Below are positions 43,232-51,408 of a stretch of DNA of 64,000 nucleotides, in pieces. Where the stretch lies: contig UQAZ01000009.1 of assembly GCA_900539165.1 (NCBI GenBank), forward strand, positions 21,191-85,190. The letters are read 5' to 3'. Within the stretch, counting starts at the first letter, position 1. Each line of letters begins with the position of its first letter. The notes under the pieces are model-generated. The model was not told the DNA's origin. It ran no database searches and worked only from the letters and a program-made list of their open reading frames with translations. This stretch comes from an uncultured Oscillospiraceae bacterium (GTDB lineage: Bacteria; Bacillota; Clostridia; Oscillospirales; Acutalibacteraceae). The position numbers were made by a program, and so were the translations under genes.

Positions 43232-44203
43232 TCAGCGATTTAGATGTTTTTCGATAAATGTTTCCACCTTGCCCCAATAAAGCTCGGGGTCAACAGAGGA
43301 CGAAAGAGCGTGACCCGCACCCTTGACGGTCAGTATTTCCTTTTCGCAGTTTGCCGCCGAATACAATTCGTTCAGCATACTGTAAGGTACAAGCTCATCG
43401 TCTGAGCCGTGAATGAACAGAGTCGGAATGTGGCTCTTTTTTACCTGCTCAACTGCGCTTGCCTGCTTAAAATCATAGCCGTCACGAAGTTTTGAGAGCA
43501 AAGAAGCGGCGTTGAGTACGGGAAACCACGGAATGTGCATAACCTCTGCTTCTTGCTTAAATTCGTTCCATTCCGATGTGTAACCGCAGTCTGCAATTAT
43601 GGCTTTTACATTTTCGGGCAAAGCCTCGCCCGATGCCATAAGCACCGTCGATGCGCCCATTGATACACCGTGCAAAATTATCTGCGCCTCAGGCTCCGAC
43701 GACAGAATGTATTTTATCCATTCAATAATGTCGTACCGTTCGGGCCAACCCATTCCTATTTTTGTTCCCTCGCTGTCACCGTGCGAACGAGCGTCTACTG
43801 CCAAAACATTGTATCCCAAAGAATGAAATTTGTTTACAAAGCCTGCCATATGCTTCGCCTTGCTTGTGTATCCGTGACAAACAAGGACATATTTTGTGCC
43901 GTCGTTTTTGAATAATTTTCCGTGCAAACGAATAGCATCGGACATAATGTAAACATCTTCGCCGTGTTCGGCATACCATTTTTTCATTTCGGGCGTACCC
44001 GTTAATCCGCTGTATTTTGCACTTGCGTCTTCTTCACTGCCGTTCGTGTTCGTGGCTTTTTGAACCAGGTTGTTCAGCTTGCTCATATGTATCGGTGATT
44101 TTGTGTTTATCGAAAAATCGTAGAAAATCTCCGCCGATATTGCAGTAAGGGCTGTAAATCCGGCGATTGCGCCAAAAAGCGCACCTGCATATTTCTTGCT
44201 CAT
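43232..44203 (-). CDS. Membrane-anchored alpha/beta hydrolase
   Basis: This 323-residue protein has an N-terminal membrane span (residues about 5-27) and an alpha/beta hydrolase domain. The oxyanion motif is CHGYTS near 113, the nucleophile GVSMGAS (Ser near 183), the acid GSDDE near 265, and the histidine GAGHA near 297. It resembles YqkD-like/BAAT-like serine hydrolases of unknown substrate. The start at 44203 has CAGGAG upstream. It lies downstream of the ABC transporter genes on the same strand, with an 87-bp gap. Confidence 0.83.
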   Translation of the reverse strand: MSKKYAGALFGAIAGFTALTAISAEIFYDFSINTKSPIHMSKLNNLVQKATNTNGSEEDASAKYSGLTGTPEMKKWYAEHGEDVYIMSDAIRLHGKLFKNDGTKYVLVCHGYTSKAKHMAGFVNKFHSLGYNVLAVDARSHGDSEGTKIGMGWPERYDIIEWIKYILSSEPEAQIILHGVSMGASTVLMASGEALPENVKAIIADCGYTSEWNEFKQEAEVMHIPWFPVLNAASLLSKLRDGYDFKQASAVEQVKKSHIPTLFIHGSDDELVPYSMLNELYSAANCEKEILTVKGAGHALSSSVDPELYWGKVETFIEKHLNR

Positions 44204-44290
44204 AAAAATCACTCCTGCTTTTTTCAAATTATACCATATTTCCAAATCCCGTTTCAACCCCGCTTGAAGTTTTTGATTGTAATCGGTAAA

Positions 44291-46111
44291 TTAAACATAA
44301 TACTTTGCCTGAGCGTTCCAAAGCTCAAAATATTTGCCGTCGGCAGAAAGAAGCTCTTTATGTGTTCCGTTTTCGACAAGCCTTGATTTGTCAAAGACGG
44401 CGACTTTGTCACAGAACACACAGCTTGATAATCTGTGCGAAATATAAATTGCAGTCTTATTTTCAACAAAGGAATTAAAACGGCTGTATATTTCATTTTC
44501 TGCAATAGGGTCGAGCGCGGCTGTCGGCTCGTCAAGCACCACAACCGGCGCATCCTTATAAAGCGCCCTTGCAAGCGCAAGCTTTTGTGCCTCTCCTCCG
44601 GAAATTTCAACACCGCTTTTATCCAAATCTTTATAGAGATATGTGTTTTCTTTTTTAGGCATTTTTCTTGTTCTGTCGGCAATGTTTGCACTTTCAAGGC
44701 AGGAGTACAGCTTGTTGTTATCGAGCGTTGAACCTGCACAAATATTGTCTTTGAGTGAAACGGAAAAAATCTTGAAATCTTGAAACACAACGGAATAAAG
44801 ATTTATAATGCTTTCCTTTGTATACTCCTTTATGTTGACCCCGTTTATCAAAATTTCGCCGTCAGTTACATCATAAAGACGGCACATCAGCTTGATAAAT
44901 GTTGTTTTGCCACTTCCGTTACGACCTACAACGGCTAAATGCTCACCGTTTTTTATACTGAGATTGACATTTTGCAAAGCATAATTTTTCGTACCCGGGT
45001 ACTTGAACGATACATTTTTGAATTCAATATTAAATCCGTTTGACAAATCGAGTGTTTTATTTCCGTAGGTCATTTCGTTTTCGGTATTAACAATTTCAAA
45101 ATAGTAATTAACAAGCGGTACCATTTCGGCAGTTTTGCCAAAGGTTACAGTCATTTTCATTATTCCGCCGATTATCTGCATAAACGCTCCGCAGTAAAGC
45201 ACAAGAGAGCCGATGCCGAATAAGCCGTACAATCCCTTTACACCTATGAAAAGGTAAATGCCAAATCCGACAAGAGCGCCTAAAATCGCAACAAATGAAC
45301 TTTGCCTTGCCGTGTTTGCCGAGGCTTTTTTCAGGATTTTTTCGCCGTCGGTCAAAAGCTTGTCCGTTGCGGTGTGCTTGATTAAATCCTGTTCCTTGTA
45401 AATTCTGATTTCTTTGCCCGTGTTATAGTCGGAAAACATATTCAGAAAATAGTAAAAAATTCTGTCAAGTCGTGAATATTCGTCGCTCGCCTTAAACCAA
45501 GCCTTGTTCATTTTGACGGCTACCACAAGGATAATTACAGCCATAACTGCGATTGCACCGAAAATCGTAAGGATAAATGCAGGTCGTTCAAAAAAGGAAT
45601 TGCCTGTTTTCATAAAACCGATTTTTAACAGGGGCGTAATAATGACAACAGAAATAATCAGCGTAAGCGCACCCGAGATGAAATCACGCATCATCCAGAC
45701 AAGCTGAACAAATGACGAAAAAACTCTGTCTTGCGCTTCTGAATGCTTATGCACAAGCTCCTTGAATTTGCTGTTTTCCAATTTTTGATATTCAATATCT
45801 AAGAGCTTTGACGAAATTCGTTGAAGCTCCTTGTTATACATCAGCGAACGGTAGACAAACTGCATATCGCCGAGATAATAGTTTACAAAAAACAAAACAG
45901 CATTTATTCCGACAGCCAAACCGATATAAACAGCGAGAGTTTTTATATCTGCTGCATTGCCGAGCAGGTCTATAATTTTTGATGTAAACCAAATATTTAC
46001 AAACGGCATAATCGCCGTAACAACAGCAACGGTAACGGCAGTCGGAATGACTCGTTTTTCAAGGCGGTGCATTTCACGAAACGCTGCAAATACTGTCTTT
46101 AGATTTTTCAT
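44291..46111 (-). CDS. ABC exporter half-transporter, second subunit
   Basis: This 606-residue protein has a six-helix type IV exporter membrane domain (about 1-330) and a C-terminal ATPase: Walker A GRNGSGKTT near 391, signature ISGGEAQKLALARA near 502 and Walker B VVVLDEPTAALDP near 524. It overlaps the preceding ABC gene by 4 bp (ATGA), so the two probably form a heterodimer. The substrate is not evident; peptide, drug or lipid export are all possible. The pair is divergent from a small XRE-type regulator. Confidence 0.87.
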   Translation of the reverse strand: MKNLKTVFAAFREMHRLEKRVIPTAVTVAVVTAIMPFVNIWFTSKIIDLLGNAADIKTLAVYIGLAVGINAVLFFVNYYLGDMQFVYRSLMYNKELQRISSKLLDIEYQKLENSKFKELVHKHSEAQDRVFSSFVQLVWMMRDFISGALTLIISVVIITPLLKIGFMKTGNSFFERPAFILTIFGAIAVMAVIILVVAVKMNKAWFKASDEYSRLDRIFYYFLNMFSDYNTGKEIRIYKEQDLIKHTATDKLLTDGEKILKKASANTARQSSFVAILGALVGFGIYLFIGVKGLYGLFGIGSLVLYCGAFMQIIGGIMKMTVTFGKTAEMVPLVNYYFEIVNTENEMTYGNKTLDLSNGFNIEFKNVSFKYPGTKNYALQNVNLSIKNGEHLAVVGRNGSGKTTFIKLMCRLYDVTDGEILINGVNIKEYTKESIINLYSVVFQDFKIFSVSLKDNICAGSTLDNNKLYSCLESANIADRTRKMPKKENTYLYKDLDKSGVEISGGEAQKLALARALYKDAPVVVLDEPTAALDPIAENEIYSRFNSFVENKTAIYISHRLSSCVFCDKVAVFDKSRLVENGTHKELLSADGKYFELWNAQAKYYV

Positions 46112-47901
46112 ACGGCCTCGCCTCCGTTCTCTTTATAGTAGTAGCTTTGAACTTGATACATTTTGTAATACGAGCCTTTGAGTGCCATAAGCTCTTCGTG
46201 AGTTCCGCTTTCGGCAATTTTGCCGTTTTTGATAAATAAAATTCTGTCGCAAAAGCGGGTGGATGAAAGACGGTGAGAAATAAAAAATGATATTTTCCCG
46301 CTTGTCATCTCGTTATATTTGAGGTACAGCTCGTTTTCTGCAATCGGGTCAAGTGCGGCTGTCGGCTCGTCCAAAATCAGAACGGGTGCGTTTTTGTATA
46401 TAGCCTTTGCAAGAAGCAGCTTTTGCTTTTCACCGCCGGAAAAATCAACTGCCTCCTTATACACATCCTTTATCATATATGATTTTTCTTTGTCGGGCAG
46501 GGTGTTTATCTTGTCCGCTATTCCTGCTTTTTCAAATGCGGAGTACAAACGCTCGTTGTCGTAATCGGAAGTTGTGCAGACATTTTCCGCAATGGTCATA
46601 GGCATAAAATAATAGTCCTGAAAAACTGCGGAGAACAAATTAAAATAACTGTCGGAAGAAAAATCACGACTGCTTTTTCCGTTAATCAAAATATCGCCCA
46701 AGGTCGGATAATACAGACCGCAAAGCAGTTTAACTGCCGTGGTTTTGCCTGCTCCGTTTTCGCCGACGATAGCTATGTTTTCGCCCTTGTTTACCTTGAA
46801 AGACATATCGTTTATTGTACTGTTTTCGGCAGACGGATAGGTGAAAGAAACATTCTTGAATTCGATTGAATCAATGCCGGTGAAATCAACATCGGGTTTG
46901 TTCTCGCTCTCGTCCTTGCTTTCGATAAACTCACGAAAAGCGGCACAGTCATTACAGCAACGCTCAAGGTTTGAATACTGGTAAACGGCGTTCATTATCC
47001 AATTTGAAAAGCCGGTAATAATGCCGAAATAAAAAATAAAATCGGAAACGGAAAGCCTGCTCTTACACACAAGATATGTAAGATAAGCGTATGCAACCAA
47101 CTCACGCAAGAGATTAAGAAGCGCTCTTGTTGCGCCGACCTTGATGTTTTGGTGCATAAATTTTTGATTGACTTGCTCTAAATCGTAAATGATTTTCGCA
47201 ACGGCACTCGTAAAATAATCGCCCAAGCCGTAAAGTCTGATGTCTTTTGCGGCTGAAAAATCACGGCATAGATTATAATAATAATCAAAGCGAACAAATA
47301 TTTTGCTTCTCTCGTCCTTTGTCTTCTTTTCTTTTTTATTTAAGAATTTCAAAAGAAAGAACTCGCAAACGCAGGTGGCGAGAATAACCAAAATCATAAT
47401 AATATTGATTTTGTAAATCAACATCAGCGAAGCAATAACGCCCACAATACAAACGCAAAACTGATTGATTGAATCGAGAAAATCGGCAGAGCCGGAATAA
47501 TAACTGCGGTAGAATTCCATAGCTCTCTTGTTTTCCTCTCTGCCCTTAGGACTTTCGATATTTGTATAATCGGTGCTTAGATTTTTTTCAAACGCAAGCA
47601 CGGCATAGCGCATACGGATAATGCGTGCGCTTCCGTTTAACAGCTCCTGCATAAACGGTGCAAGCCAGGTGGTCAGCACAACAAGCACGCTCAGCAATCC
47701 CACAACCAGCGTAAGCCTGCCGACCGTTGCACCCTCGTTAATGCAGTCAATCATTGCCTTTGGTATATATGCGGTAACTATCGGTTGAAACACGAGTGCA
47801 GGAACTCTGATGAAAAAGTATATAAGACTTTTTCCGTCCCAAGCTATCCAATTTTTAAGCATATATTTTAGATTTTCTTTCATTTTTTCTCCCTCCTTCA
47901 A
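46108..47901 (-). CDS. ABC exporter half-transporter, first subunit
   Basis: This 597-residue protein is the partner of the next gene, with the same layout: membrane domain up to about 320, Walker A GENGAGKTT near 382, signature FSGGEKQKLLLAKA near 492 and Walker B VLILDEPTAALDP near 514. The helix-rich domain resembles peptide/bacteriocin or antibiotic exporters of the YheH/YheI and SagG-like kinds, but the match is general. GGAGGG lies 8 bp before the start. The mRNA leader (48081-47902) contains an attenuator-like structure with a 5S rRNA-like segment, which suggests induction by ribosome stress or a translation inhibitor. Confidence 0.86.
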   Translation of the reverse strand: MKEGEKMKENLKYMLKNWIAWDGKSLIYFFIRVPALVFQPIVTAYIPKAMIDCINEGATVGRLTLVVGLLSVLVVLTTWLAPFMQELLNGSARIIRMRYAVLAFEKNLSTDYTNIESPKGREENKRAMEFYRSYYSGSADFLDSINQFCVCIVGVIASLMLIYKINIIMILVILATCVCEFFLLKFLNKKEKKTKDERSKIFVRFDYYYNLCRDFSAAKDIRLYGLGDYFTSAVAKIIYDLEQVNQKFMHQNIKVGATRALLNLLRELVAYAYLTYLVCKSRLSVSDFIFYFGIITGFSNWIMNAVYQYSNLERCCNDCAAFREFIESKDESENKPDVDFTGIDSIEFKNVSFTYPSAENSTINDMSFKVNKGENIAIVGENGAGKTTAVKLLCGLYYPTLGDILINGKSSRDFSSDSYFNLFSAVFQDYYFMPMTIAENVCTTSDYDNERLYSAFEKAGIADKINTLPDKEKSYMIKDVYKEAVDFSGGEKQKLLLAKAIYKNAPVLILDEPTAALDPIAENELYLKYNEMTSGKISFFISHRLSSTRFCDRILFIKNGKIAESGTHEELMALKGSYYKMYQVQSYYYKENGGEAV

Positions 47902-47983
47902 GTGTTGCCGATGACCTGATTTTAAGGCACACGCTTCAATGTCACAAGACTAAGCGTTATGTTGTAAAATGTGCCGATGTGGT

Positions 47984-48081
47984 AAATGAAAAGCTCCTGT
48001 ACGATTATGATACAAGAGCTTTACTTCTGTGTTCGGAATGGGTACAGGTTATCTCAAATTTTATCAGCAACAACTGATTAT
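47984..48081 (-). ncRNA. Leader RNA with 5S rRNA-like core and terminator
   Basis: A transcript of about 98 nt would begin near 48081. It has a hairpin AUCAG/CUGAU (48078-48063). Next comes a 35-nt segment (48048-48014) nearly identical to the 5S rRNA helix III/loop region, including CCCAUUCCGAACACAGAAG. The terminator stem AAAGCUCUUGUA/UACAGGAGCUUU (48022-47990) follows, then UUUUCAUUU. CCUGUAC at the start of the 5S-like part is also perfectly complementary to GUACAGG in the terminator's second arm, so an alternative antiterminator is possible. The 5S closing helix I is absent, so this is not a 5S gene. Confidence 0.6.
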
Positions 48082-48087
48082 GCTTTC

Positions 48088-48116
48088 ATTTTACATCAGC
48101 AAAGTGCAAATGTCAA
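48088..48116 (-). promoter_or_regulatory. Promoter of the 5S-like leader/ABC exporter
   Basis: On the minus strand TTGACA (48116-48111) and TAAAAT (48093-48088) are spaced 17 bp. A second, weaker pair (TTGTGA/TAAAAT, 17 bp) lies between the terminator and the ABC start. Confidence 0.72.
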
Positions 48117-48196
48117 CAATTATTTGGGATATATCCCACTCGATACATCCCAAACTCATTTACAATTAGTTATTACAGATAAAAAAGGTGGTAGCT

Positions 48197-48439
48197 ATGA
48201 GAATAAAGCAAGCAGTTGCACAACGCATTATAAATTTATGTAATGAGAGAAATATAGCAGTAAATGCACTCGGTAATTTAAGCGGAGTTAATCCGTCAAC
48301 AATTTATAGTATGCTTAACACAAAAAGTCAAAATCCGGGTGTTGTTTCTTTGCAAAAAATCTGTGACGGTCTTGAAATTTCAATTCGGGATTTTTTCAAC
48401 GACGAGTTGTTTGATAATATCGAGCAAGAGATTATTTGA
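48197..48439 (+). CDS. Small XRE-type helix-turn-helix regulator
   Basis: This 80-residue protein is almost only a Cro/CI-type helix-turn-helix: QRIINLCNERNIAVNALGNLSGVNPSTIYSML with the recognition helix near residues 31-43. The typical VVSLQKICDGLEISIRDFF follows. The start at 48197 has AAGGTGG 6 bp upstream; it is preferred over the GTG/ATG just before. It is divergent from the ABC exporter operon, whose promoter lies 81 bp away, so it may regulate that operon or itself. Confidence 0.82.
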   Translation: MRIKQAVAQRIINLCNERNIAVNALGNLSGVNPSTIYSMLNTKSQNPGVVSLQKICDGLEISIRDFFNDELFDNIEQEII

Positions 48440-48561
48440 ACAGCTTTTCTTAAATTTCTTGTTGTTAAAACAAAACATATTTTTTGTCAATAAAACCGAA
48501 CTTATGCTAAAGCGACAAAACAATAAGATTTTGTGTTATAGTTTAATTTTGAGTAAAAAAA

Positions 48562-48600
48562 CACGGTTTGCCTACTTAAAGACAGACCGTGATTTTGTAT
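48562..48600 (+). terminator. Terminator after the XRE regulator
   Basis: CACGGTTTG pairs with CAGACCGTG, followed by ATTTTGTATTT. It closes the regulator transcript before the next promoter; 48440-48561 holds no gene that I can see. Confidence 0.65.
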
Positions 48601-48635
48601 TTAACGGCATATGGCATTTGGTCAAATGTTTTTTA

Positions 48636-48664
48636 TTGACATACTAATATAAATATGATACTCT
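48636..48664 (+). promoter_or_regulatory. Promoter of the D-amino acid/5-oxoproline operon
   Basis: TTGACA (48636-48641) is followed after 17 bp by TACTCT with an upstream TG (TGATACTCT), an extended -10 form. Transcription would start near 48671, just before the structured leader. Confidence 0.6.
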
Positions 48665-48676
48665 AATAATGACAAC

Positions 48677-48779
48677 GGGGTCTGCAAGGGGCGCGCCACA
48701 TAAGGAATAAATGCTTAAAATCATTTACTTCCTTATGCAATATGCCTCGGGGCAGATCCCTATTTTGTTTATGGGGGTA
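48677..48779 (+). ncRNA. Structured leader RNA, candidate translational riboswitch
   Basis: The leader folds into one long arm. An outer 9-bp stem pairs GGGGUCUGC with GCAGAUCCC (48677-48685 with 48752-48760). A 5-bp stem pairs GGGGC with GCCUC (48688-48692 with 48744-48748). After an internal loop (GCGCCAC / GCAAUAU), a 14-bp helix with one bulge follows (48700-48713 with 48722-48736). CCCUAU (48758-48763) can instead pair with AUGGGG of the ribosome site near 48771-48776, giving a simple on/off switch. I cannot assign it to a known class. Confidence 0.6.
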
Positions 48780-48785
48780 ATCAAA

Positions 48786-49628
48786 ATGAAAAACTTAGGC
48801 TACTACAACGGTAAATATGACGAAATCGAGAATATGCAAATCCCGATGCTCGACAGAGTTTGCTGGTTTGGTGACGGCGTTTATGACGCTACTTATGCGC
48901 ATAATCATATCGTTTTTGATATGGACGCACACCTTACAAGATTTTATAATTCGGCAAAACTTCTGGGTATGAATATTCCGATAGAGCGTGACGAGCTTGA
49001 CAAATTGCTCAGAGAACTGGTCAAAAAAGTTGACGACGGCGACCAATTTGTTTATATGCAGGTTACTCGTGGTAACGGACTTCGTGGGCATATTTATCCG
49101 GAAGATATGCAGGGAAATTTATGGATTACACTTACACCTTGTCATGTTGCTGATACATATAAACCGGTTGATGTTATCACATACGAGGACAAGAGATTTT
49201 ATTATTGTAATTGCAAAACGCTCAATCTTATTCCGTCCTGTCTTGCGGCAACCGCAGCCGACAGAGCAGGCTGTCAGGAAGCGATTTTCCACAGAGGAGA
49301 TATTGTTACCGAGTGTGCGCATTCTAATGTTTCTATCTTTAAGGACGGCAAGGTTATCACTCATCAGCTTGACGATATGGTACTTCCCGGAACTGCAAGA
49401 ATAAGACTTCTCGCCTTTGCAAAGAAGCTGGGATATGAAGTTGAAGAAAGAGATTACACTTTAGACGAATTGATGTCCGCTGACGAAATCGTTGTTCATT
49501 CAACAGGTTCTTTCTGCATTCCGGTAAAAACGGTTGACGGTAAGAGCGTAGGCGGAAAAGCTCCCGAAATGTTGAAAAAAATCCAAGACGCATTAGTAAG
49601 CGATTTTGAGGAGCAATGCAAGGTATGA
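48786..49628 (+). CDS. dat: D-amino acid aminotransferase (class IV PLP)
   Basis: This 280-residue class IV aminotransferase resembles D-alanine transaminase, which interconverts D-Ala + 2-oxoglutarate with pyruvate + D-Glu. Key parts are WFGDGVYDATY near residue 22, YMQVTRGNG near 89, the PLP lysine in CKTLNLI near 142, the AIFHRGDIVTECAHSNVSIF stretch near 163 and PGTARIRLLAFA near 204. Branched-chain aminotransferase is an alternative, but the HRGDIVTE and SxSNV pattern and the racemase in the same operon favour D-amino acids. The start at 48786 has GGGGGTA upstream. The stop overlaps the next start. Confidence 0.85.
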   Translation: MKNLGYYNGKYDEIENMQIPMLDRVCWFGDGVYDATYAHNHIVFDMDAHLTRFYNSAKLLGMNIPIERDELDKLLRELVKKVDDGDQFVYMQVTRGNGLRGHIYPEDMQGNLWITLTPCHVADTYKPVDVITYEDKRFYYCNCKTLNLIPSCLAATAADRAGCQEAIFHRGDIVTECAHSNVSIFKDGKVITHQLDDMVLPGTARIRLLAFAKKLGYEVEERDYTLDELMSADEIVVHSTGSFCIPVKTVDGKSVGGKAPEMLKKIQDALVSDFEEQCKV

Positions 49629-50686
49629 TGAATAAAACAGAGCTGACTAAACTCAATGTCGGATACAATCTTGATTGGCTTATGAACCTTGACCCGAGAG
49701 GTTACGGCGTTTGCAGAATTCTTTACGACGGGGCAAGCAAATATACAGGCAAGCCCTTGTCGCTCAACGGCGCCGAGGGACTTGTGAAAAATATTAAAAA
49801 GGGCGAAAAAGTCTTTATTTTAACAGGATTTATTCTTCTCCCATGGAACGAGGCTGAGACAGACGGAATTATTTCGTCTACTGTTTTTGCCCGCTTTGTC
49901 ATCAGAGCTTTTGGCGCAAAGCCGGTTATGATAGTGCCTGAGCAATGCGAAAAAGCTATTAAGGCTATGAGCGAGGTTTTAGGAGTTAATATTACCTATG
50001 ATATTGACAACATACCCGACAACACCATTTGCGTTATTTCTTTTACTAAGGACAAAAATAAAGAAAACGAGGAAACGGCGGAAATTCTTTCTCACGGTTT
50101 GCCTTGTGCCATTATTTCAAACGAGGCTCCGGGCAGAAACAAAAACGGTTATTACCACAATGCAGTGGGCGTAAACACAACCGATGTTGAGGCAAAGTAT
50201 GATGTGCTTTTCAAGGAGTGCCAAAACAGAGGGGTTTACAATCTTTCTATCGGCGACCTCGGAAATGAACTTGGTATGGGTACTATTGAGGAGCATATAA
50301 GAAAATATGTTCCTTATGCCGAAAAGGGCGGTTGCAAGGCAGGTACAGGATTTGGAATTTTGGCAGATACTGCCGCCGACAACATTATTACTGCGACCGT
50401 AAGCGATTGGGGTATGAATGCGCTCATGGCTTGTACGGCTTTCCTTTTAGATGATGTGAATCTTTTTCATACAGAAAAGGAAGAATCGGCAGTTATGGAC
50501 GCTGCGGCAAAAGCCGGTATGCTCGATATGTACGGAGAAGCAAGACCTTATATTGACGGTATCGGCAAAAACATTGTTTTGCCCATTATTTCACTTATGC
50601 GTGGATTGATTGAATACCCTCACACGGTTGAGGACAAAACTGACAAATGGTTTGAAACAACAATAAAAAAAGGTTATTTCAAATGA
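49625..50686 (+). CDS. DUF4392 protein, D-glutamate cyclase C-terminal-type domain
   Basis: This 353-residue protein consists of a DUF4392 (GLUCM_C) domain, the C-terminal half of vertebrate D-glutamate cyclase (DGLUCY). It has the conserved NLDPRGYGVCRILYDGASK near the start, ILTGFILLPWNEAETDG near 58 and SIGDLGNELGMG near 208. The vertebrate protein turns D-glutamate into 5-oxo-D-proline. It overlaps dat by 4 bp and pxpB by 4 bp. The other half of the DGLUCY protein is encoded separately at 52334. Exactly what this domain does alone is not known to me. Confidence 0.82.
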   Translation: MMNKTELTKLNVGYNLDWLMNLDPRGYGVCRILYDGASKYTGKPLSLNGAEGLVKNIKKGEKVFILTGFILLPWNEAETDGIISSTVFARFVIRAFGAKPVMIVPEQCEKAIKAMSEVLGVNITYDIDNIPDNTICVISFTKDKNKENEETAEILSHGLPCAIISNEAPGRNKNGYYHNAVGVNTTDVEAKYDVLFKECQNRGVYNLSIGDLGNELGMGTIEEHIRKYVPYAEKGGCKAGTGFGILADTAADNIITATVSDWGMNALMACTAFLLDDVNLFHTEKEESAVMDAAAKAGMLDMYGEARPYIDGIGKNIVLPIISLMRGLIEYPHTVEDKTDKWFETTIKKGYFK

Positions 50687-51408
50687 TATATTCATTTTTG
50701 CAAAACGGCGACGGCGCCGTTACTATACAGTTTGAAAACGAAATAAGCGAAGAGGTGAACCGTCGTGTTACCGGTCTTTGCAACAGAATAGAGGCAAAGG
50801 GTATTAACGGAGTTATCGAGCTTGTACCGACCTTTGCCTCATTGACTGTTTTTTACGACTGCACAGTCATCACTTCAAAAAAGCTGAAAAAGAAAATCAA
50901 AGCCCTTATAAACGACGGTGAAAACAGCGTTAAAAGCACGGCTAAGGTTTGGCATATACCCGTGTGCTACGATGACGAGTTCGCATTGGATATGAAAAAT
51001 GTGTGCGAGCATACTTCTCTTGAAAGAGAGGAAGTTATCAGACTTCATACATCAAAGCCATACTTGATTTATATGTTGGGATTTTTGCCGGGTTTTGCTT
51101 ATCTCGGCGGTATGGACGAAAGACTTTTTACTCCCCGACTGAAAACACCACGGCTTGAAATATTTGAAGGAGCTGTCGGTATCGGCTCAGAGCAAACGGG
51201 AATTTATCCCATTGCGTCCCCCGGCGGTTGGCAGTTGATTGGAAAAACACCCGTAAAAGTGTTTGATAAATCGAAAGAGTCACCTATACTCTATAAAGCC
51301 GGTGATTATATTAAATTTTTCAGCATAGACAAGGCAGAGTTTACAGAGATAGAAAAGCAGGTTGTAAGCGGTGCTTACACTCCTACGGTCAGCGAGGTTG
51401 AATTATGA
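50683..51408 (+). CDS. pxpB: 5-oxoprolinase subunit PxpB (KipI family)
   Basis: This 241-residue protein matches PxpB/KipI (carboxyltransferase subdomain A/B). Near residue 125 it has KPYLIYMLGFLPGFAYLGG, followed by LFTPRLKTPR and GAVGIGSEQTGIYPIASPGG near 165. With PxpC and PxpA it forms the ATP-dependent 5-oxoprolinase that opens L-pyroglutamate to L-glutamate. In Bacillus the relative KipI also inhibits the sporulation kinase KinA, so a second role is possible in a spore-former. It overlaps its neighbours by 4 bp each. Confidence 0.92.
   Translation: MIYSFLQNGDGAVTIQFENEISEEVNRRVTGLCNRIEAKGINGVIELVPTFASLTVFYDCTVITSKKLKKKIKALINDGENSVKSTAKVWHIPVCYDDEFALDMKNVCEHTSLEREEVIRLHTSKPYLIYMLGFLPGFAYLGGMDERLFTPRLKTPRLEIFEGAVGIGSEQTGIYPIASPGGWQLIGKTPVKVFDKSKESPILYKAGDYIKFFSIDKAEFTEIEKQVVSGAYTPTVSEVEL

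Noticed and set aside
44254..44790. A 178-codon open frame on the minus strand
   Set aside because: It lies inside the ABC exporter gene in another frame, has no family features and no suitable ribosome site.
47984..48081. A complete 5S rRNA gene
   Set aside because: Only the helix III region matches. The closing helix and the rest of 5S are missing, and a terminator replaces the 3' half.
48440..48785. T-box leader for the aminotransferase operon
   Set aside because: No T-box sequence (like TGGNACCGCG), specifier stem or terminator/antiterminator pair was found; the structured part is only about 100 nt.
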